A DNA stretch of 51,550 bases, from contig NZ_JAAMFM010000030.1 in the NCBI RefSeq assembly GCF_013376105.1, forward strand, positions 1-51,550. The letters are read 5' to 3'. Source of the DNA: Arthrobacter wenxiniae (GTDB lineage Bacteria > Actinomycetota > Actinomycetes > Actinomycetales > Micrococcaceae). Position 1 is the stretch's first letter; every line of letters starts with the position of its first letter. Positions 1 to 8,593 of the stretch are shown here, one piece after another. Below the pieces are notes generated by a model that had not been told where the DNA came from, did no database searches, and saw only the letters and a list, made by a program, of their open reading frames with translations. The translations under genes were made by a program, and so were the position numbers.

Positions 1-1
1 G

Positions 2-127
2 CTGCGACCTGGGATAACCAACTACATCCAATCCCCACGCAAGGACCACATCACCCTGCGCAATGACGCCTTCAAAAAGGCCGTCGACCACGCCGAAGCC
101 TTCATCCACGGCTCCGGCAGCCACTGA
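2..127 (+). CDS. C-terminal end of an unidentified protein (truncated by the window edge)
   Basis: An open frame runs from the window edge to a TGA at 125-127 and encodes 41 residues. Its last part (DAFKKAVDHAEAFIHGSGSH) looks like a closing amphipathic helix, and third codon positions are mostly G or C as in the neighbouring genes. The start lies outside the window. I do not recognise the family; a small flavodoxin-like oxidoreductase is possible but is only a guess. A short hairpin follows directly, which fits a gene end. Confidence 0.45.
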   Translation: MRPGITNYIQSPRKDHITLRNDAFKKAVDHAEAFIHGSGSH

Positions 128-131
128 CCGA

Positions 132-160
132 TCCACGGAACATGGGCTGTTGCCCGTGGA
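132..160 (+). terminator. Hairpin after the truncated first gene
   Basis: The arms TCCACGG (132-138) and CCGTGGA (154-160) pair perfectly, and AACA/TGTT can extend the stem inward. It starts five bases after the upstream stop codon. A purine-rich run (caagaaaaatt) follows instead of a T tract, so intrinsic termination is plausible but unproven. Confidence 0.35.
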
Positions 161-462
161 CAAGAAAAATTCTTCCAGCACGTCATGTCCCACCGGCGGC
201 GGAACCCTGGGATCAGTGCCGAGAACGCGTTGCCTTCGGTTTCCCTTGCCGTCCCAGGCCATGCGCACCGATGCATTGATGCTGGAGTAGCGCCGGACCT
301 GACGCCGGAATGACACTTGGCGACAGAACAGCGCGCCGCAAAACAAATCACGGCTTCACCAGCTTCCAGACGGCAGGGACCAGCCGCGCGGCGGTGCCCA
401 GTGCCGGTCCCTGCCCCGGGCATCGGCGCCAGGTGATCGAGTGTCAGCTGGCTCCCTGGCGA
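161..462. other. Gap without a supported gene
   Basis: No reading frame here has a convincing start, ribosome-binding site and coding-like composition together. A minus-strand frame through about 130-300 is open and moderately GC-biased at third positions, but it has no recognisable domain and runs on into the opposite side of the first gene. I see no tRNA, repeat or clear promoter. Confidence 0.4.
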
Positions 463-798
463 TTATTGTGCGCCGGGGAGCAGCGGTGCCTTGGCCCGGG
501 CAGCGGTACGGGCGCTGGTGGGCATTTCCCCCGGACCTTCAGGAGCCTGGTCAGTGACTGCGGGACTGGCCCGGCGGGCGCTGAGGTGGGCCAGGACCGA
601 GGCCCGGCCGCATTGCGGGCATATGGTTTCACCCGGGCCCGTGGGATCGGGGCATTGAACCCCGTCACGAAAGAAATAGTCCCGCGCGTGCCCGTGGCCA
701 TCCTCCACATGCTGGGCGTCATAGTCGGCCACCCAGGCATGCCCACAGCCGGTGCAGGTAAAAATGAACCGTTCAACTGAAATTTCCTTAAGAATCAT
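463..798 (-). CDS. Small zinc-ribbon protein
   Basis: 111 residues. The N-terminal half carries two CxxC knuckles, CTGC near residues 15-18 and CPQC near 60-63, separated by an acidic, histidine-containing linker (HVEDGHGHARDYFF). This is the layout of a small treble-clef or zinc-ribbon protein that probably binds one zinc ion. The C-terminal third is Ala/Pro-rich and probably disordered. The ATG at 796-798 follows a strong GGGAGGAG ribosome-binding site. Such proteins are widespread in actinobacteria but mostly uncharacterised; nucleic-acid or protein binding is possible. It is a monocistronic unit between two gaps. Confidence 0.7.
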   Translation of the reverse strand: MILKEISVERFIFTCTGCGHAWVADYDAQHVEDGHGHARDYFFRDGVQCPDPTGPGETICPQCGRASVLAHLSARRASPAVTDQAPEGPGEMPTSARTAARAKAPLLPGAQ

Positions 799-1221
799 GG
801 TCCTCTCCTCCCTATCACCCCGTCAGGTTCCGTGCGCCAAGGCGGCCGCGCCCGACGTGTTGCCTCGCGCCATCGGCGCCCTCTCACCATCATGTCACCA
901 TGACGGCGTTAAATCTATATCAAGCACCATAGGTTTGTTCCCGTTGGGGCCGGGCAATAAGGGGCTGGGCAGTTTGATGGCGGCCCGCCGGGGCCATCGG
1001 AAGTCAGGGCGGCAACATGGACGCCGTTCAGCCAGGCATCTGGAAAGTCATCCACGGACAGTCCGCTTCACCCTGGTGCCCGTTGTTGAGTCCCGGAGCG
1101 ATTCCTGGGTGTGGCGTATGTCGGGGGCCAACGTCTCCTCGCGGGCGAGCAGGAAGATGTCGAGCCTGATCGCCGCTGACACTTCGAAGAGAAGCCTGGC
1201 GCTGTCGATTGCCTGAGAGGA
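799..1221. other. Gap with a possible short gene remnant
   Basis: The right part (about 1048-1212, minus strand) is an open frame of about 55 codons ending in TGA at 1048-1050, with protein-like composition (for example ARLLFEVSAAIRLDIFLLAR). It is preceded in frame by a TAG at the end of the transporter gene and has no start codon or ribosome-binding site, so it may be a decayed gene. I cannot identify it. The left part (799-1000) is the upstream region of the zinc-ribbon gene, with a weak AT-rich stretch near 907-935 that could hold a promoter. Confidence 0.3.
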
Positions 1222-2688
1222 CTATGAACCGGGCCGTCCGACGGCGGGGACGACGTCGAGTTCGCTGTGCCGCGGGCTGTTCGGGTTCATCAGCGAGTGC
1301 TTGCGGCTGTACGTGAAGTAGATGACCAGCCCGATCGCCAGCCACACCACGAAGCGCAGCTTGGTTTCCCAGGACAGCTGCCAGATCAGGAACAGCGAGA
1401 ACAGCACGCCCACGGCGGGCACCACGGGCATGAACGGCAGCCGGAAGGTGCGGGGCGCATCCGGCTTGGTGTAGCGGAACACGATCACCGAAATGCAGAC
1501 CACCACGAATGCGGCCAGGATGCCGATGTTTGTCAGGTCGGCCACCAGGCGGATGGGGAAGACGCCGGCCAGGAAGGCCGAGCCCAGCCCGGCAATCCAC
1601 GTGACGCGCTTGGGTGTGCCGCGGTTGTCCACCTTGGAGAACCACTTGGGCAGCAGCCCGTCGCGGCTCATGGAGAACCAGACGCGGCTGACACCGAGCA
1701 GGAAGGTCAGCATCACGGTCAGGATGGACAGCACGGCGAAAACGGAGATGATGCTGGCTATAACGGGCAGGCCGACGCTGGTGAAGGCGGAGGCGAACCC
1801 GGCCGTGGGGTCGATGTTCTTGTAGTTTTGCATGCCGGTCAGTACCAGGGTGGCGGCAACGTAGAGCAGCATGGCGATCACCAGGGACATGATGATGGCC
1901 TTGGGCATGTGCTTCTTGCCGTCCGTGGCCTCCTCGGCGGCGGTGCTCATGGCGTCGTAGCCGAACACGGCGAAGAAGACGGTGGCCGCGCCCGTGACGA
2001 CCGGGCCGAAGCCGCTGGGCATGAACGGGTTGTAGTTGTGGGCGTTGACGTAGAACATGCCCAGCCCCACGATGAACAGGATCAGCACGATCTTGACGGC
2101 CACGGCGGCCAGTTCGAACCGGCCCAGCGCCTTGGTGCCTCGGCTGAGGATCCAGGTGACCAGCAGGCAGACCAGGATGGCGGGCAGGTTGATCATCCCG
2201 CCGTCCTCCATCGTGGCGGAAATGGCGTGCGGCAGGTGCATGCCGAAACCGCTGAGGAAGGCGTTGATGTAGCCGGAGATGCCGATGGCGACGACGGCCA
2301 CGATGGCGATGTACTCCAGCAGCAGGTCCCAGCCGATGAACCAGCCGGTCAGCTCGCCCAGGGCCACATAGCCGTAGGTGTAGGCGGAGCCGGCCCGCGG
2401 GATCATGCCGGCGAACTCCGCGTAGGAGAGGGCCGCCGCGGCCGAGGCCAGCCCGGCGATGAGGAAGGAGATCAGCACGGCCGGCCCCACGCCGGGATGG
2501 CTCGGGTCGCCGTGGGCCACGAGCCCGGCGAGCGAGAAAATGCCGACGCCGATGATGCCGCCGACGCCGATCGCGGTCAGCTGCCACAACCCCAGGGACT
2601 TGAGCAGTCCGCTCTTTGCGCTTTCAATCTCCATCTCGGCGATCGGCTTGCGCCGCCAGACGGACAGTGGGTTTGGGGGTGTTGCCAT
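1222..2688 (-). CDS. APC-family amino-acid permease (CAT/YfnA type)
   Basis: 488 residues, the normal length for cationic-amino-acid-transporter-like APC proteins with about 12 membrane segments. The N-terminus has the APC glycine motif GVGGIIGVGIF in the first membrane helix (about residues 40-51). The sequences SYAEFAGMIPRAGSAYTYGY (helix 3) and FFAVFGYDAMSTAAEEA (helix 6) are typical of the YfnA/CAT group. It should import amino acids by proton symport; the exact substrate cannot be read from sequence. The ATG at 2686-2688 has an upstream GGAGACC sequence. It is followed by the 799-1221 gap and has no operon partner. Confidence 0.88.
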   Translation of the reverse strand: MATPPNPLSVWRRKPIAEMEIESAKSGLLKSLGLWQLTAIGVGGIIGVGIFSLAGLVAHGDPSHPGVGPAVLISFLIAGLASAAAALSYAEFAGMIPRAGSAYTYGYVALGELTGWFIGWDLLLEYIAIVAVVAIGISGYINAFLSGFGMHLPHAISATMEDGGMINLPAILVCLLVTWILSRGTKALGRFELAAVAVKIVLILFIVGLGMFYVNAHNYNPFMPSGFGPVVTGAATVFFAVFGYDAMSTAAEEATDGKKHMPKAIIMSLVIAMLLYVAATLVLTGMQNYKNIDPTAGFASAFTSVGLPVIASIISVFAVLSILTVMLTFLLGVSRVWFSMSRDGLLPKWFSKVDNRGTPKRVTWIAGLGSAFLAGVFPIRLVADLTNIGILAAFVVVCISVIVFRYTKPDAPRTFRLPFMPVVPAVGVLFSLFLIWQLSWETKLRFVVWLAIGLVIYFTYSRKHSLMNPNSPRHSELDVVPAVGRPGS

Positions 2689-2993
2689 GCGCGGGTCTCC
2701 TTAGTGGACGGCGGTGCCCGGCTGCTGTGATGCAGCACGGGTTCGCCGTCGCGTGATCTAAATAACTGCCTCTCAAGTGTGCCGTCCGCGATCCATTATG
2801 AAAAGTGACTTCTCTTAAGCAGTATTCGTAAGTTCTGCTGACTTGTCGGCTGGTGCCGTGCCACCGCTGGGATCAGGTTCCTGGGCCGGCGGTGGAGATT
2901 CGGCCGATCCCTCCACGATGGATCGCGAATCAAGCGCGCGCTTTCAACGCCTGATCCGGTCACAATGACACCGACTTTGGCCGTTCACCGCGT
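2689..2993. other. Intergenic region upstream of the APC permease
   Basis: Holds the 5' region of the permease gene and the 3' end of the hsdS transcript. An AT-richer stretch (about 2755-2840) is a plausible promoter zone. Two 10-bp arms, CGCGATCCAT at 2787-2796 and ATGGATCGCG at 2918-2927, are exact inverted copies about 120 bp apart; their role is unknown. No small gene or RNA is evident. Confidence 0.4.
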
Positions 2994-4208
2994 TTAGACC
3001 GCGGCAGAGACGAGGGCTTCGGCGTCCTTGACGCGCAGCTTGCCAGACATCAGCTGGGGGAGGAGAGCGTCGCGGGTTGCGGCGAGGCACCGGTTCTCTA
3101 AAACTGCACCTGTGATGGCATCTAGGAATGGCGTGATCTTGGATTCCATTTTTGACATTGCGCCTCCCCTGAAGTCGGGGAATTCCAAGTGGTCAAAAGT
3201 CTTCATTGTGATTGTGTCGAAGACTGAACCATGGGCGATGGCTTTTGCCCGCTTTGTGGCATTAACTATCGAGAAATACAGCACGCCTGCCGGAACGGTT
3301 CCGGGTACGAACCCATAGCAAGACTGGTTGAAGGAAGCTGGAACAGCGAGACGGGCGACGGCTCCTACTGTCCCTCTGGCCGTCAGAATGACGCTTCCTG
3401 CTGGCAGAGGCTTGGCCTTTGTCTTTTCCACTGCCGATTGGGAAATCTTTTCATCTGTGTCGACAACAGTGTAGAAGTCAGCGCCCGTAATATCCTTGGC
3501 GGATGCCCACAGCCGATCTCCGCCCCAGAAGTCTTCTCTGGAACGCGGCGGGGTGCCCCCTAGGACAGGCGATAAAACCGAAGACATCGGGACAATGCTC
3601 ATGGGACTGGTCGCTTGTTCGTAGATGAGAGCAGCCAACTCATGGGCTGTCGCAGCGAGTTTGGTGTTGGCGGCGATCTTGTCGTCGAGGGCGCCTAGGA
3701 CTTCGGCGATGGCCTGCTGCTCTTCAAGGGGCGGCAGTGGGATCTGTAATTGACGCAGTGATGTCTTATTGAACTTTGGCTGCGCACTCCCGCTAATAAT
3801 TCCTCCGAGCAGAGACTGTCCCAGCGGCGAAACCAGCATGTAATAGAGGAATCGCCGATCCAGAACTGATGGATCCAACGGGTGGCAGACGACAGAGTTT
3901 GGACCAAGAGTGACAGGCATCCCTAAATTTGGAACCCGAAAGACCGTGCCGGCATTTGCCCCGACATTGCTCACGACGACATCGCCTGGTTCCAAGCGAC
4001 TTTTCTTCAAGAACGTGTAAGAGGCCTCATCGACGTAGCTGAGCTGGCCTTTCCATCCTGAGTTGTGATCCACGAGGCGGACAAGAATGGCGAATCCGAG
4101 TTCAGTTGACGTGTTGACATTGACGCGTAACGATTCGAAGCTACCGTTTGCCACGAAATCAGTTATGTTTGTGACATCGCGCATGGAATAGGTTTTCCAT
4201 TGACTCAT
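2994..4208 (-). CDS. hsdS: Type I restriction-modification specificity subunit
   Basis: 404 residues, the usual HsdS size with two target-recognition domains. Each is followed by a conserved helical spacer: the central one has IPLPPLEEQQAIAEVLGALD followed by DKIAANTKL (about residues 150-180), and the C-terminal one has ATRDALLPQLMSGKLRV. HsdS selects the DNA sequence modified by the HsdM dimer. The ATG at 4206-4208 overlaps the hsdM stop (ATGA), so translation is coupled. The DNA is visibly richer in A and T than its neighbours, as is common for exchanged specificity genes. No hsdR lies next to it. Confidence 0.92.
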   Translation of the reverse strand: MSQWKTYSMRDVTNITDFVANGSFESLRVNVNTSTELGFAILVRLVDHNSGWKGQLSYVDEASYTFLKKSRLEPGDVVVSNVGANAGTVFRVPNLGMPVTLGPNSVVCHPLDPSVLDRRFLYYMLVSPLGQSLLGGIISGSAQPKFNKTSLRQLQIPLPPLEEQQAIAEVLGALDDKIAANTKLAATAHELAALIYEQATSPMSIVPMSSVLSPVLGGTPPRSREDFWGGDRLWASAKDITGADFYTVVDTDEKISQSAVEKTKAKPLPAGSVILTARGTVGAVARLAVPASFNQSCYGFVPGTVPAGVLYFSIVNATKRAKAIAHGSVFDTITMKTFDHLEFPDFRGGAMSKMESKITPFLDAITGAVLENRCLAATRDALLPQLMSGKLRVKDAEALVSAAV

Positions 4209-6052
4209 GAGACCCTCCCCAGCTGTTCGCGGACTACCGCCGCCAGACGCTCCGACTCGTCGAACTGGGCGAACAGTTCGGCGGAGAGGCGGGCGATCTT
4301 TTCCTCGATCGGTTCGCCGTCGTCCTCGACGTCGGCGGCGCCGACGTAGCGGCCGGGGGTAAGGGCGTAATCGGCGGCCTTGATCTCGGCGAGGGTTGCG
4401 GAGTAGCAGAAGCCGGGGATGTCGGCGTAGGGGGTTTCGACAGAGCTTTGGGTTTCGACAGGCTCGACCACCGGGGTCTGGGCCTCCTGGTCTCGACGCG
4501 CTCGCAGAGCTCGCTGCTCGACCACCGGGAGGGTTTCGACAGGCTCGACCACCGGGGTCTGGGCCTCCTGGTCTCGACGCGCTCGCAGAGCTCGCTGCTC
4601 GACCACCGGGAGGGTCTCGACAGACTCGACCACCGGGGACGGCTCGACGGGCGGGGACGGCTCGACCACCGGCGGGGTGCCGCGCCAGGCGTGGAAGGTG
4701 CCGGCAATCAACGCGATGTCCTCATCGCTCAAAGCACGCTCGGCGCGGTCCACCATGTGCCCTAGGTTCCGGGCGTCGATGAACAGCACCTGTCCGGTTC
4801 GGTCCACGGAACCATGCGCACCCAAAGCCTTGTCCTTGGCGAAGAACCACGTGCAAACCGGGATGCCGGTGGAGCGGAACAGCTGCGTGGGCAGGGCGAT
4901 CATGCAGGACACCAGATCCGCCTCCACCAGCTGCGCGCGGATCTCGCCCTCGCCGCCGGAGTTGGAGGACATCGACCCGTTGGCCATGACCACGCCGGCC
5001 GAGCCGCCCGGTGCCAGCTTCGAGATGATGTGCTGGATCCAGGCGTAGTTCGCGTTGCCGGCGGGCGGCACGCCGTACTTCCAGCGCGGGTCCGATTCCG
5101 AGCGCGCCCAGTCCTTAATGTTGAACGGCGGGTTGGCCATGATGAAGTCGGCCTGCATGTCCGGGTGCTGGTCGCGGGCAAAGGTGTCGCCCCAGCGCGA
5201 GGCCAGGTTGCCGTTGAGCCCGTGGATGGCCAGGTTCATCTTCGCCATCCGCCAGGTGCGCTCGTTGAGCTCCTGGCCGTAGACCGAGATCTCCGAGCCC
5301 TCCTTGTGGTGCGCCTCGAGGAATTTCTCGGCCTGGACGAACATGCCGCCGGAACCGCAGCAGGGATCGTACACGCGGCCGTGGTCGGGGCGGAGCACCT
5401 CCACCAGCACGCGGACCACGCCAGCCGGGGTGTAGAACTCGCCGCCGCGCTTGCCCTCGGCGCGCGCGAACTTCTCCAGGAAGTACTCGTACACCTCGCC
5501 GAGCAGGTCGCGGGCCTTCGTGGCGCCCTGGCCGGTGAACTTGGCGGAGTTGAACAGGTCCAGCAGCTCGCCCAGGCGGCGCTGGTCAATGTTGTCCTTG
5601 TTGAAGATCATCGGCAGCGTGGCCGCCAGCGACGGGTTGGCGCCCATCACGTACGCCATCGCGTCGTCGATCAGCTCGCCGATGCCCTTGGCGTGCTCGT
5701 CCAGGGTGGCCTGGGTGCCCTTGGCGTGCTGCGCCAGGTACGTCCACCGGGCGCGCGCCGGAACCCAAAACACGCCCCGGCCCGTGTACTCGTCGGTGTC
5801 GTCAATGAGCTGGCCGATCTGCTCGTCGTTCAGGCCGTCCGCCGTCAGCTCCGCCCGGATCTGCTCGCGCCGCTCGTCGAAGGCGTCGGAGACGTATTTC
5901 AGGAACACCAGGCCCAGAATGACGTCCTTGTACTGGGAGGCATCCATGGACCCGCGCAGCTTGTCGGCGGCCTTCCACAGGGTGTCCTTGAGTTCCTTCA
6001 TGGTGGACGGGGCGGCGTCCAGGTTCTTCGCGGTGCTTTTCTTCGGGGGCAT
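4205..6052 (-). CDS. hsdM: Type I DNA methyltransferase subunit with a repeat-derived insert
   Basis: 615 residues from an ATG at 6050-6052 preceded by AAAGGAAG; a longer upstream frame is Arg/Pro-rich and has no initiation signal. The N-terminal helical HsdM domain (about residues 15-150) is followed by the N6-adenine methylase domain, with SAM motif DPCCGSGGMF (229-238) and catalytic NPPF (307-310). The conserved C-terminal segment GFCYSATL...LTPGRYVG also remains. Between them, about residues 459-541 are an insert rich in VVEPVET and VVEQRALRARRDQEAQ, translated from a tandem 81-bp repeat. It should methylate adenine together with HsdS. Activity of this variant is not certain, although both catalytic motifs are intact. 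Confidence 0.92.
   Translation of the reverse strand: MPPKKSTAKNLDAAPSTMKELKDTLWKAADKLRGSMDASQYKDVILGLVFLKYVSDAFDERREQIRAELTADGLNDEQIGQLIDDTDEYTGRGVFWVPARARWTYLAQHAKGTQATLDEHAKGIGELIDDAMAYVMGANPSLAATLPMIFNKDNIDQRRLGELLDLFNSAKFTGQGATKARDLLGEVYEYFLEKFARAEGKRGGEFYTPAGVVRVLVEVLRPDHGRVYDPCCGSGGMFVQAEKFLEAHHKEGSEISVYGQELNERTWRMAKMNLAIHGLNGNLASRWGDTFARDQHPDMQADFIMANPPFNIKDWARSESDPRWKYGVPPAGNANYAWIQHIISKLAPGGSAGVVMANGSMSSNSGGEGEIRAQLVEADLVSCMIALPTQLFRSTGIPVCTWFFAKDKALGAHGSVDRTGQVLFIDARNLGHMVDRAERALSDEDIALIAGTFHAWRGTPPVVEPSPPVEPSPVVESVETLPVVEQRALRARRDQEAQTPVVEPVETLPVVEQRALRARRDQEAQTPVVEPVETQSSVETPYADIPGFCYSATLAEIKAADYALTPGRYVGAADVEDDGEPIEEKIARLSAELFAQFDESERLAAVVREQLGRVS
4433..4678 (-). repeat. In-frame tandem 81-bp repeat array inside hsdM
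   Basis: Two full copies (4451-4531 and 4532-4612) and a partial third (from 4613 to about 4638) repeat with a period of 81 bp. Each unit joins a short element, GGTTTCGACAGGCTCGACC, to a longer palindrome-like one, GGTCTCGACGCGCTCG...GCTCGACCACC. Because 81 is divisible by 3, the frame stays open and each unit adds 27 residues. Shorter degenerate pieces flank the array (4438-4450, 4638-4678). Related elements occur at 27380-27480 and 41441-41494. Confidence 0.9.
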
Positions 6053-6066
6053 TGAGCATCTTCCTT

Positions 6067-8109
6067 TTACGTTAAATCGATCGTAGCGTCCACGGCGAGC
6101 CCGCCGGCGCTGACGCCGTCGCGCAGGAGCGTGGTGAGTTCGGTGAGCCGGTCGAGCCTGAGCTGGGCGGCGCCCCGTTCCTGCTCCAGGAGTCCCAGGA
6201 CATGCTGCAACTGCTGTGCCGCGGCGTGCGGCACCAGCCGGAGCGCCCAATGCCGCCAGTCCTTGGAGGCGGCGGCATTGATGTCCGCAGCGAGCAGCTC
6301 CGGCATGAGCCCGCCGGGATCGGCGCCGCTGACCCGCAGCACCCGGGCGGGATATTCGACGACGGCCCCGCCCTCGGCGTCGACGGTCGCCGCGGGTGTT
6401 GGGACGGTGGCGAAGACGACGTCGCCGGGCTCGGTCAGCCGCGCGGTGGGGTGGTTGGCCGCCAGGACCAGGCGGTCGATCCTCCGGACAGCCGGGCCGC
6501 GGCGTCCCTTACCCGCGCCGCGCCCAAGGTCCGCGGGCCCGAGGACCCGGGCGCCGCCGTCGTCCGCCACGGGGAGCCCGGCGGCGAGGCGCACGCCCGG
6601 GACGTAGCGCAGGTGGCCCTGCGACAGCAGCACGTCAACCATTTCGGTGTTGGGGGCGCCGTGGCCCAGCGACACCCGGACGGGCAGGGGCGCCGGGACC
6701 GCCGCGGGATCGTTGAGCTGCGCGACGAGCTGGTCCGCCCGCACCGCCTGCTCGGCAGCGGTCGGTCCGTTGCGGCGGGGCACGGCGTGGCGGACCAGCG
6801 CACCCCGGCGGGCGAGCAGGCGGGAGGTGGGCACGGTGCGGGCAAAGCGCATGGCGTGGGCGCGGATCAGGCCCGCCGTTCCCAGCGAAACGGCGAGGTC
6901 GCCCACCAGGTCCTGGACGGCGTCGGCGGTCAAAGGGGTGTCCGTGACGTCGGCGACCATGGTCCAGCGCTCGGCGATCGGCACGGACGCGTGGGCGGGG
7001 CCGAGCACCCAGAGGCCCAGCGCCTGGCGGGCTTTGGCGGGGACCAGGCCGGCGGGGAGGCGGACGATTGCGCGCACCCGGCCCGAGCGGAGCAGGTCCG
7101 AGCGCGCCGCGGCGGCTTTGGCGTCGTCGAGGGCGTCCGTGAGCACCGCCGCGGGGGCCATGACAACCCCGCGCTGGGAATCGTCCATCTGCAGGACGGT
7201 GTTCTCGATGTCCGCCAGGATGTCCGGGGCCGCCAGGTCCGGGGTGCCGGGCGGCGGGTACGACGCCACATGGACGGCCGGCGCCCCGACCGTGAACTGG
7301 CCGCCATCCGACACGGCCAGCGGCCTGCGGCGCGCGCCGTGGACCAGCAGGCGGCGCCGGGCGGTCCGCGACGCCTGGTCCCGCCCGTCGCGGGTCAGGA
7401 CCAGGGGATCCGCGTCCTCGGGAAGGAGGTTCAGGACTTTCACCAGAAGGTCGCTGCCGCCGGGGGTGGAATCGACAAACACGGGCCTCCCGGTGCCGTT
7501 GCCTGCCGCAAGTTCGACGGCGGTCCTCGCCGCCAGGTCGACGGCCCGTTGCGCGAGGGCCGTTTCCGCCTGGCCGCGCAGCCCGGCCCGGAAGCGGCCG
7601 CCCAGGAGTTGCTCAAAGGCCGCGGCGGGGGAGTAGGCGGCGTCCACGAGCTGGTCGGCGTGCGCCGCTGCCGCCGGGGCCGTCCGTCCCAGGCCCTCGA
7701 TTTCCGAGTAGAGGAACTCGTCGTCCGGGTCCGCGTCATCGGCGGCGTCCAGCAGGTCATCACGGTCGAGTCCGGCCAGCGGGCCGCCCGTGAGCCGGTG
7801 CAGGGTGACGAGCGCGGTTTGGGCGGCAAACGCCGCTTCGGGATCCGTCCGGGCGGAATCCCCCCGGGCGAAGGCAGCCATGTCCGCCGCAGCCTGGGGG
7901 TTGTTCCCGTGCCGGGTTGACTCGAGCCAGGTCGCCACCTCGCCGGCGTCAAATAGCTGCTGGCCGCGGATGACCCGGACCGGCTCGGGGAACGGGGTAG
8001 ACGTGGCCCTGCTGCGGCTGCGCCACATCGACACCACCGGGCGCTTCACCTGTGCCAGGGCCGCGATTTCCGCCAAGGAGATGCGGAGGGCCGCTCCCTG
8101 TTGCTTCAC
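6067..8109 (-). CDS. HTH protein with a degenerate N6-adenine methylase domain
   Basis: 680 residues from a GTG at 8107-8109 with a strong GAGGGGAGG ribosome-binding site. Residues about 10-30 (ISLAEIAALAQVKRPVVSMW) look like a helix-turn-helix. The middle follows the HsdM-type methylase fold but lacks the key residues: FVDSTPGGSD (211-220) stands where a DPxxGSG SAM motif belongs, and ASYPPPG (292-298) stands where NPPF/Y belongs. RGVVMAPAAVL and RAIVRLPAGLVP match the strands that follow motif IV in active enzymes. The C-terminal 200 residues resemble an HsdS-like DNA-contacting region and end in a helical segment. It is the first gene of the locus, 14 bp before hsdM. I infer a non-catalytic DNA-binding partner; activity without canonical motifs cannot be excluded. 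Confidence 0.7.
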   Translation of the reverse strand: MKQQGAALRISLAEIAALAQVKRPVVSMWRSRSRATSTPFPEPVRVIRGQQLFDAGEVATWLESTRHGNNPQAAADMAAFARGDSARTDPEAAFAAQTALVTLHRLTGGPLAGLDRDDLLDAADDADPDDEFLYSEIEGLGRTAPAAAAHADQLVDAAYSPAAAFEQLLGGRFRAGLRGQAETALAQRAVDLAARTAVELAAGNGTGRPVFVDSTPGGSDLLVKVLNLLPEDADPLVLTRDGRDQASRTARRRLLVHGARRRPLAVSDGGQFTVGAPAVHVASYPPPGTPDLAAPDILADIENTVLQMDDSQRGVVMAPAAVLTDALDDAKAAAARSDLLRSGRVRAIVRLPAGLVPAKARQALGLWVLGPAHASVPIAERWTMVADVTDTPLTADAVQDLVGDLAVSLGTAGLIRAHAMRFARTVPTSRLLARRGALVRHAVPRRNGPTAAEQAVRADQLVAQLNDPAAVPAPLPVRVSLGHGAPNTEMVDVLLSQGHLRYVPGVRLAAGLPVADDGGARVLGPADLGRGAGKGRRGPAVRRIDRLVLAANHPTARLTEPGDVVFATVPTPAATVDAEGGAVVEYPARVLRVSGADPGGLMPELLAADINAAASKDWRHWALRLVPHAAAQQLQHVLGLLEQERGAAQLRLDRLTELTTLLRDGVSAGGLAVDATIDLT

Positions 8110-8283
8110 GCGCCCTCCCCTCGATCGGCATGTTCGGTGCGTGTACAGCCTATGTCGCAATCCACGGCCTGCGAACAACATGTTGGTAAGTCCCCTTATC
8201 AGCCGAATCCAGAAGCGCCCCGGTCGAAAGGGACTTAGCTTGGTTCTGTCAACGCAGGACAACAACCCATTGGGGGCACCACC

Positions 8284-8502
8284 GTGGAAAGCACCAGGCC
8301 GGACGAAGATCCGGGCAAGGAAGCCGGCCGGCTCGTTTTCAGCACTTACGGGCACGTGCTGGGCCTGGCCGACGGTGTCTTGTTCGGCGGCAAGCGGCCA
8401 CCTCGCCAGCCGGGGACCCCCGCCTCACCGGGCAAAGCGCCCCCGGCGGACCCGGTCCGCGATCCCGGGCAGAGCCCTCGTGGGGACGCACCTCGCGGCT
8501 GA
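8284..8502 (+). CDS. Small hypothetical protein, 72 residues
   Basis: The GTG at 8284 follows a GGGGG-containing leader, and the frame ends just before a hairpin at 8517-8552, so this looks like a complete small unit. The first half has a compact segment (RLVFSTYGHVLGLADGVLF) and the second half is Pro/Gly-rich and probably unstructured. The leader around the start resembles that of the next gene (both have GGGG, ACC and a start followed by GAAA), which suggests the two were duplicated or are co-regulated. No family recognised. Confidence 0.45.
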   Translation: MESTRPDEDPGKEAGRLVFSTYGHVLGLADGVLFGGKRPPRQPGTPASPGKAPPADPVRDPGQSPRGDAPRG

Positions 8503-8516
8503 GCCGCCCCCTGACC

Positions 8517-8552
8517 GTGGGGTGGCCATTCATTGGGGGACGGCCACCCCAC
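8517..8552 (+). terminator. GC-rich hairpin with a short T run
   Basis: GTGGGGTGGCC (8517-8527) pairs perfectly with GGCCACCCCAC (8542-8552) across a 14-nt loop. CTTTTC follows shortly after (8558-8563). It sits 15 bp after the 72-residue gene and 40 bp before the next start, so it probably terminates or attenuates between them. Confidence 0.65.
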
Positions 8553-8593
8553 GCCCACTTTTCATCACTCACAGCATTCTTAGGGGACCAACC

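Noticed and set aside
1028-2587. Long arginine-rich frames opposite or overlapping the APC permease
   Set aside because: They are out-of-phase readings of a high-GC gene; the permease frame has the membrane helices, motifs and ribosome-binding site.
4439-4640. CRISPR-like appearance of the repeats in hsdM
   Set aside because: The units are contiguous tandem copies with no unique spacers, and they are translated in frame.
8176-8185. CAACATGTTG palindrome upstream of the methylase-like gene
   Set aside because: Ten bases of symmetry is too short to separate from chance, and no second copy was seen.
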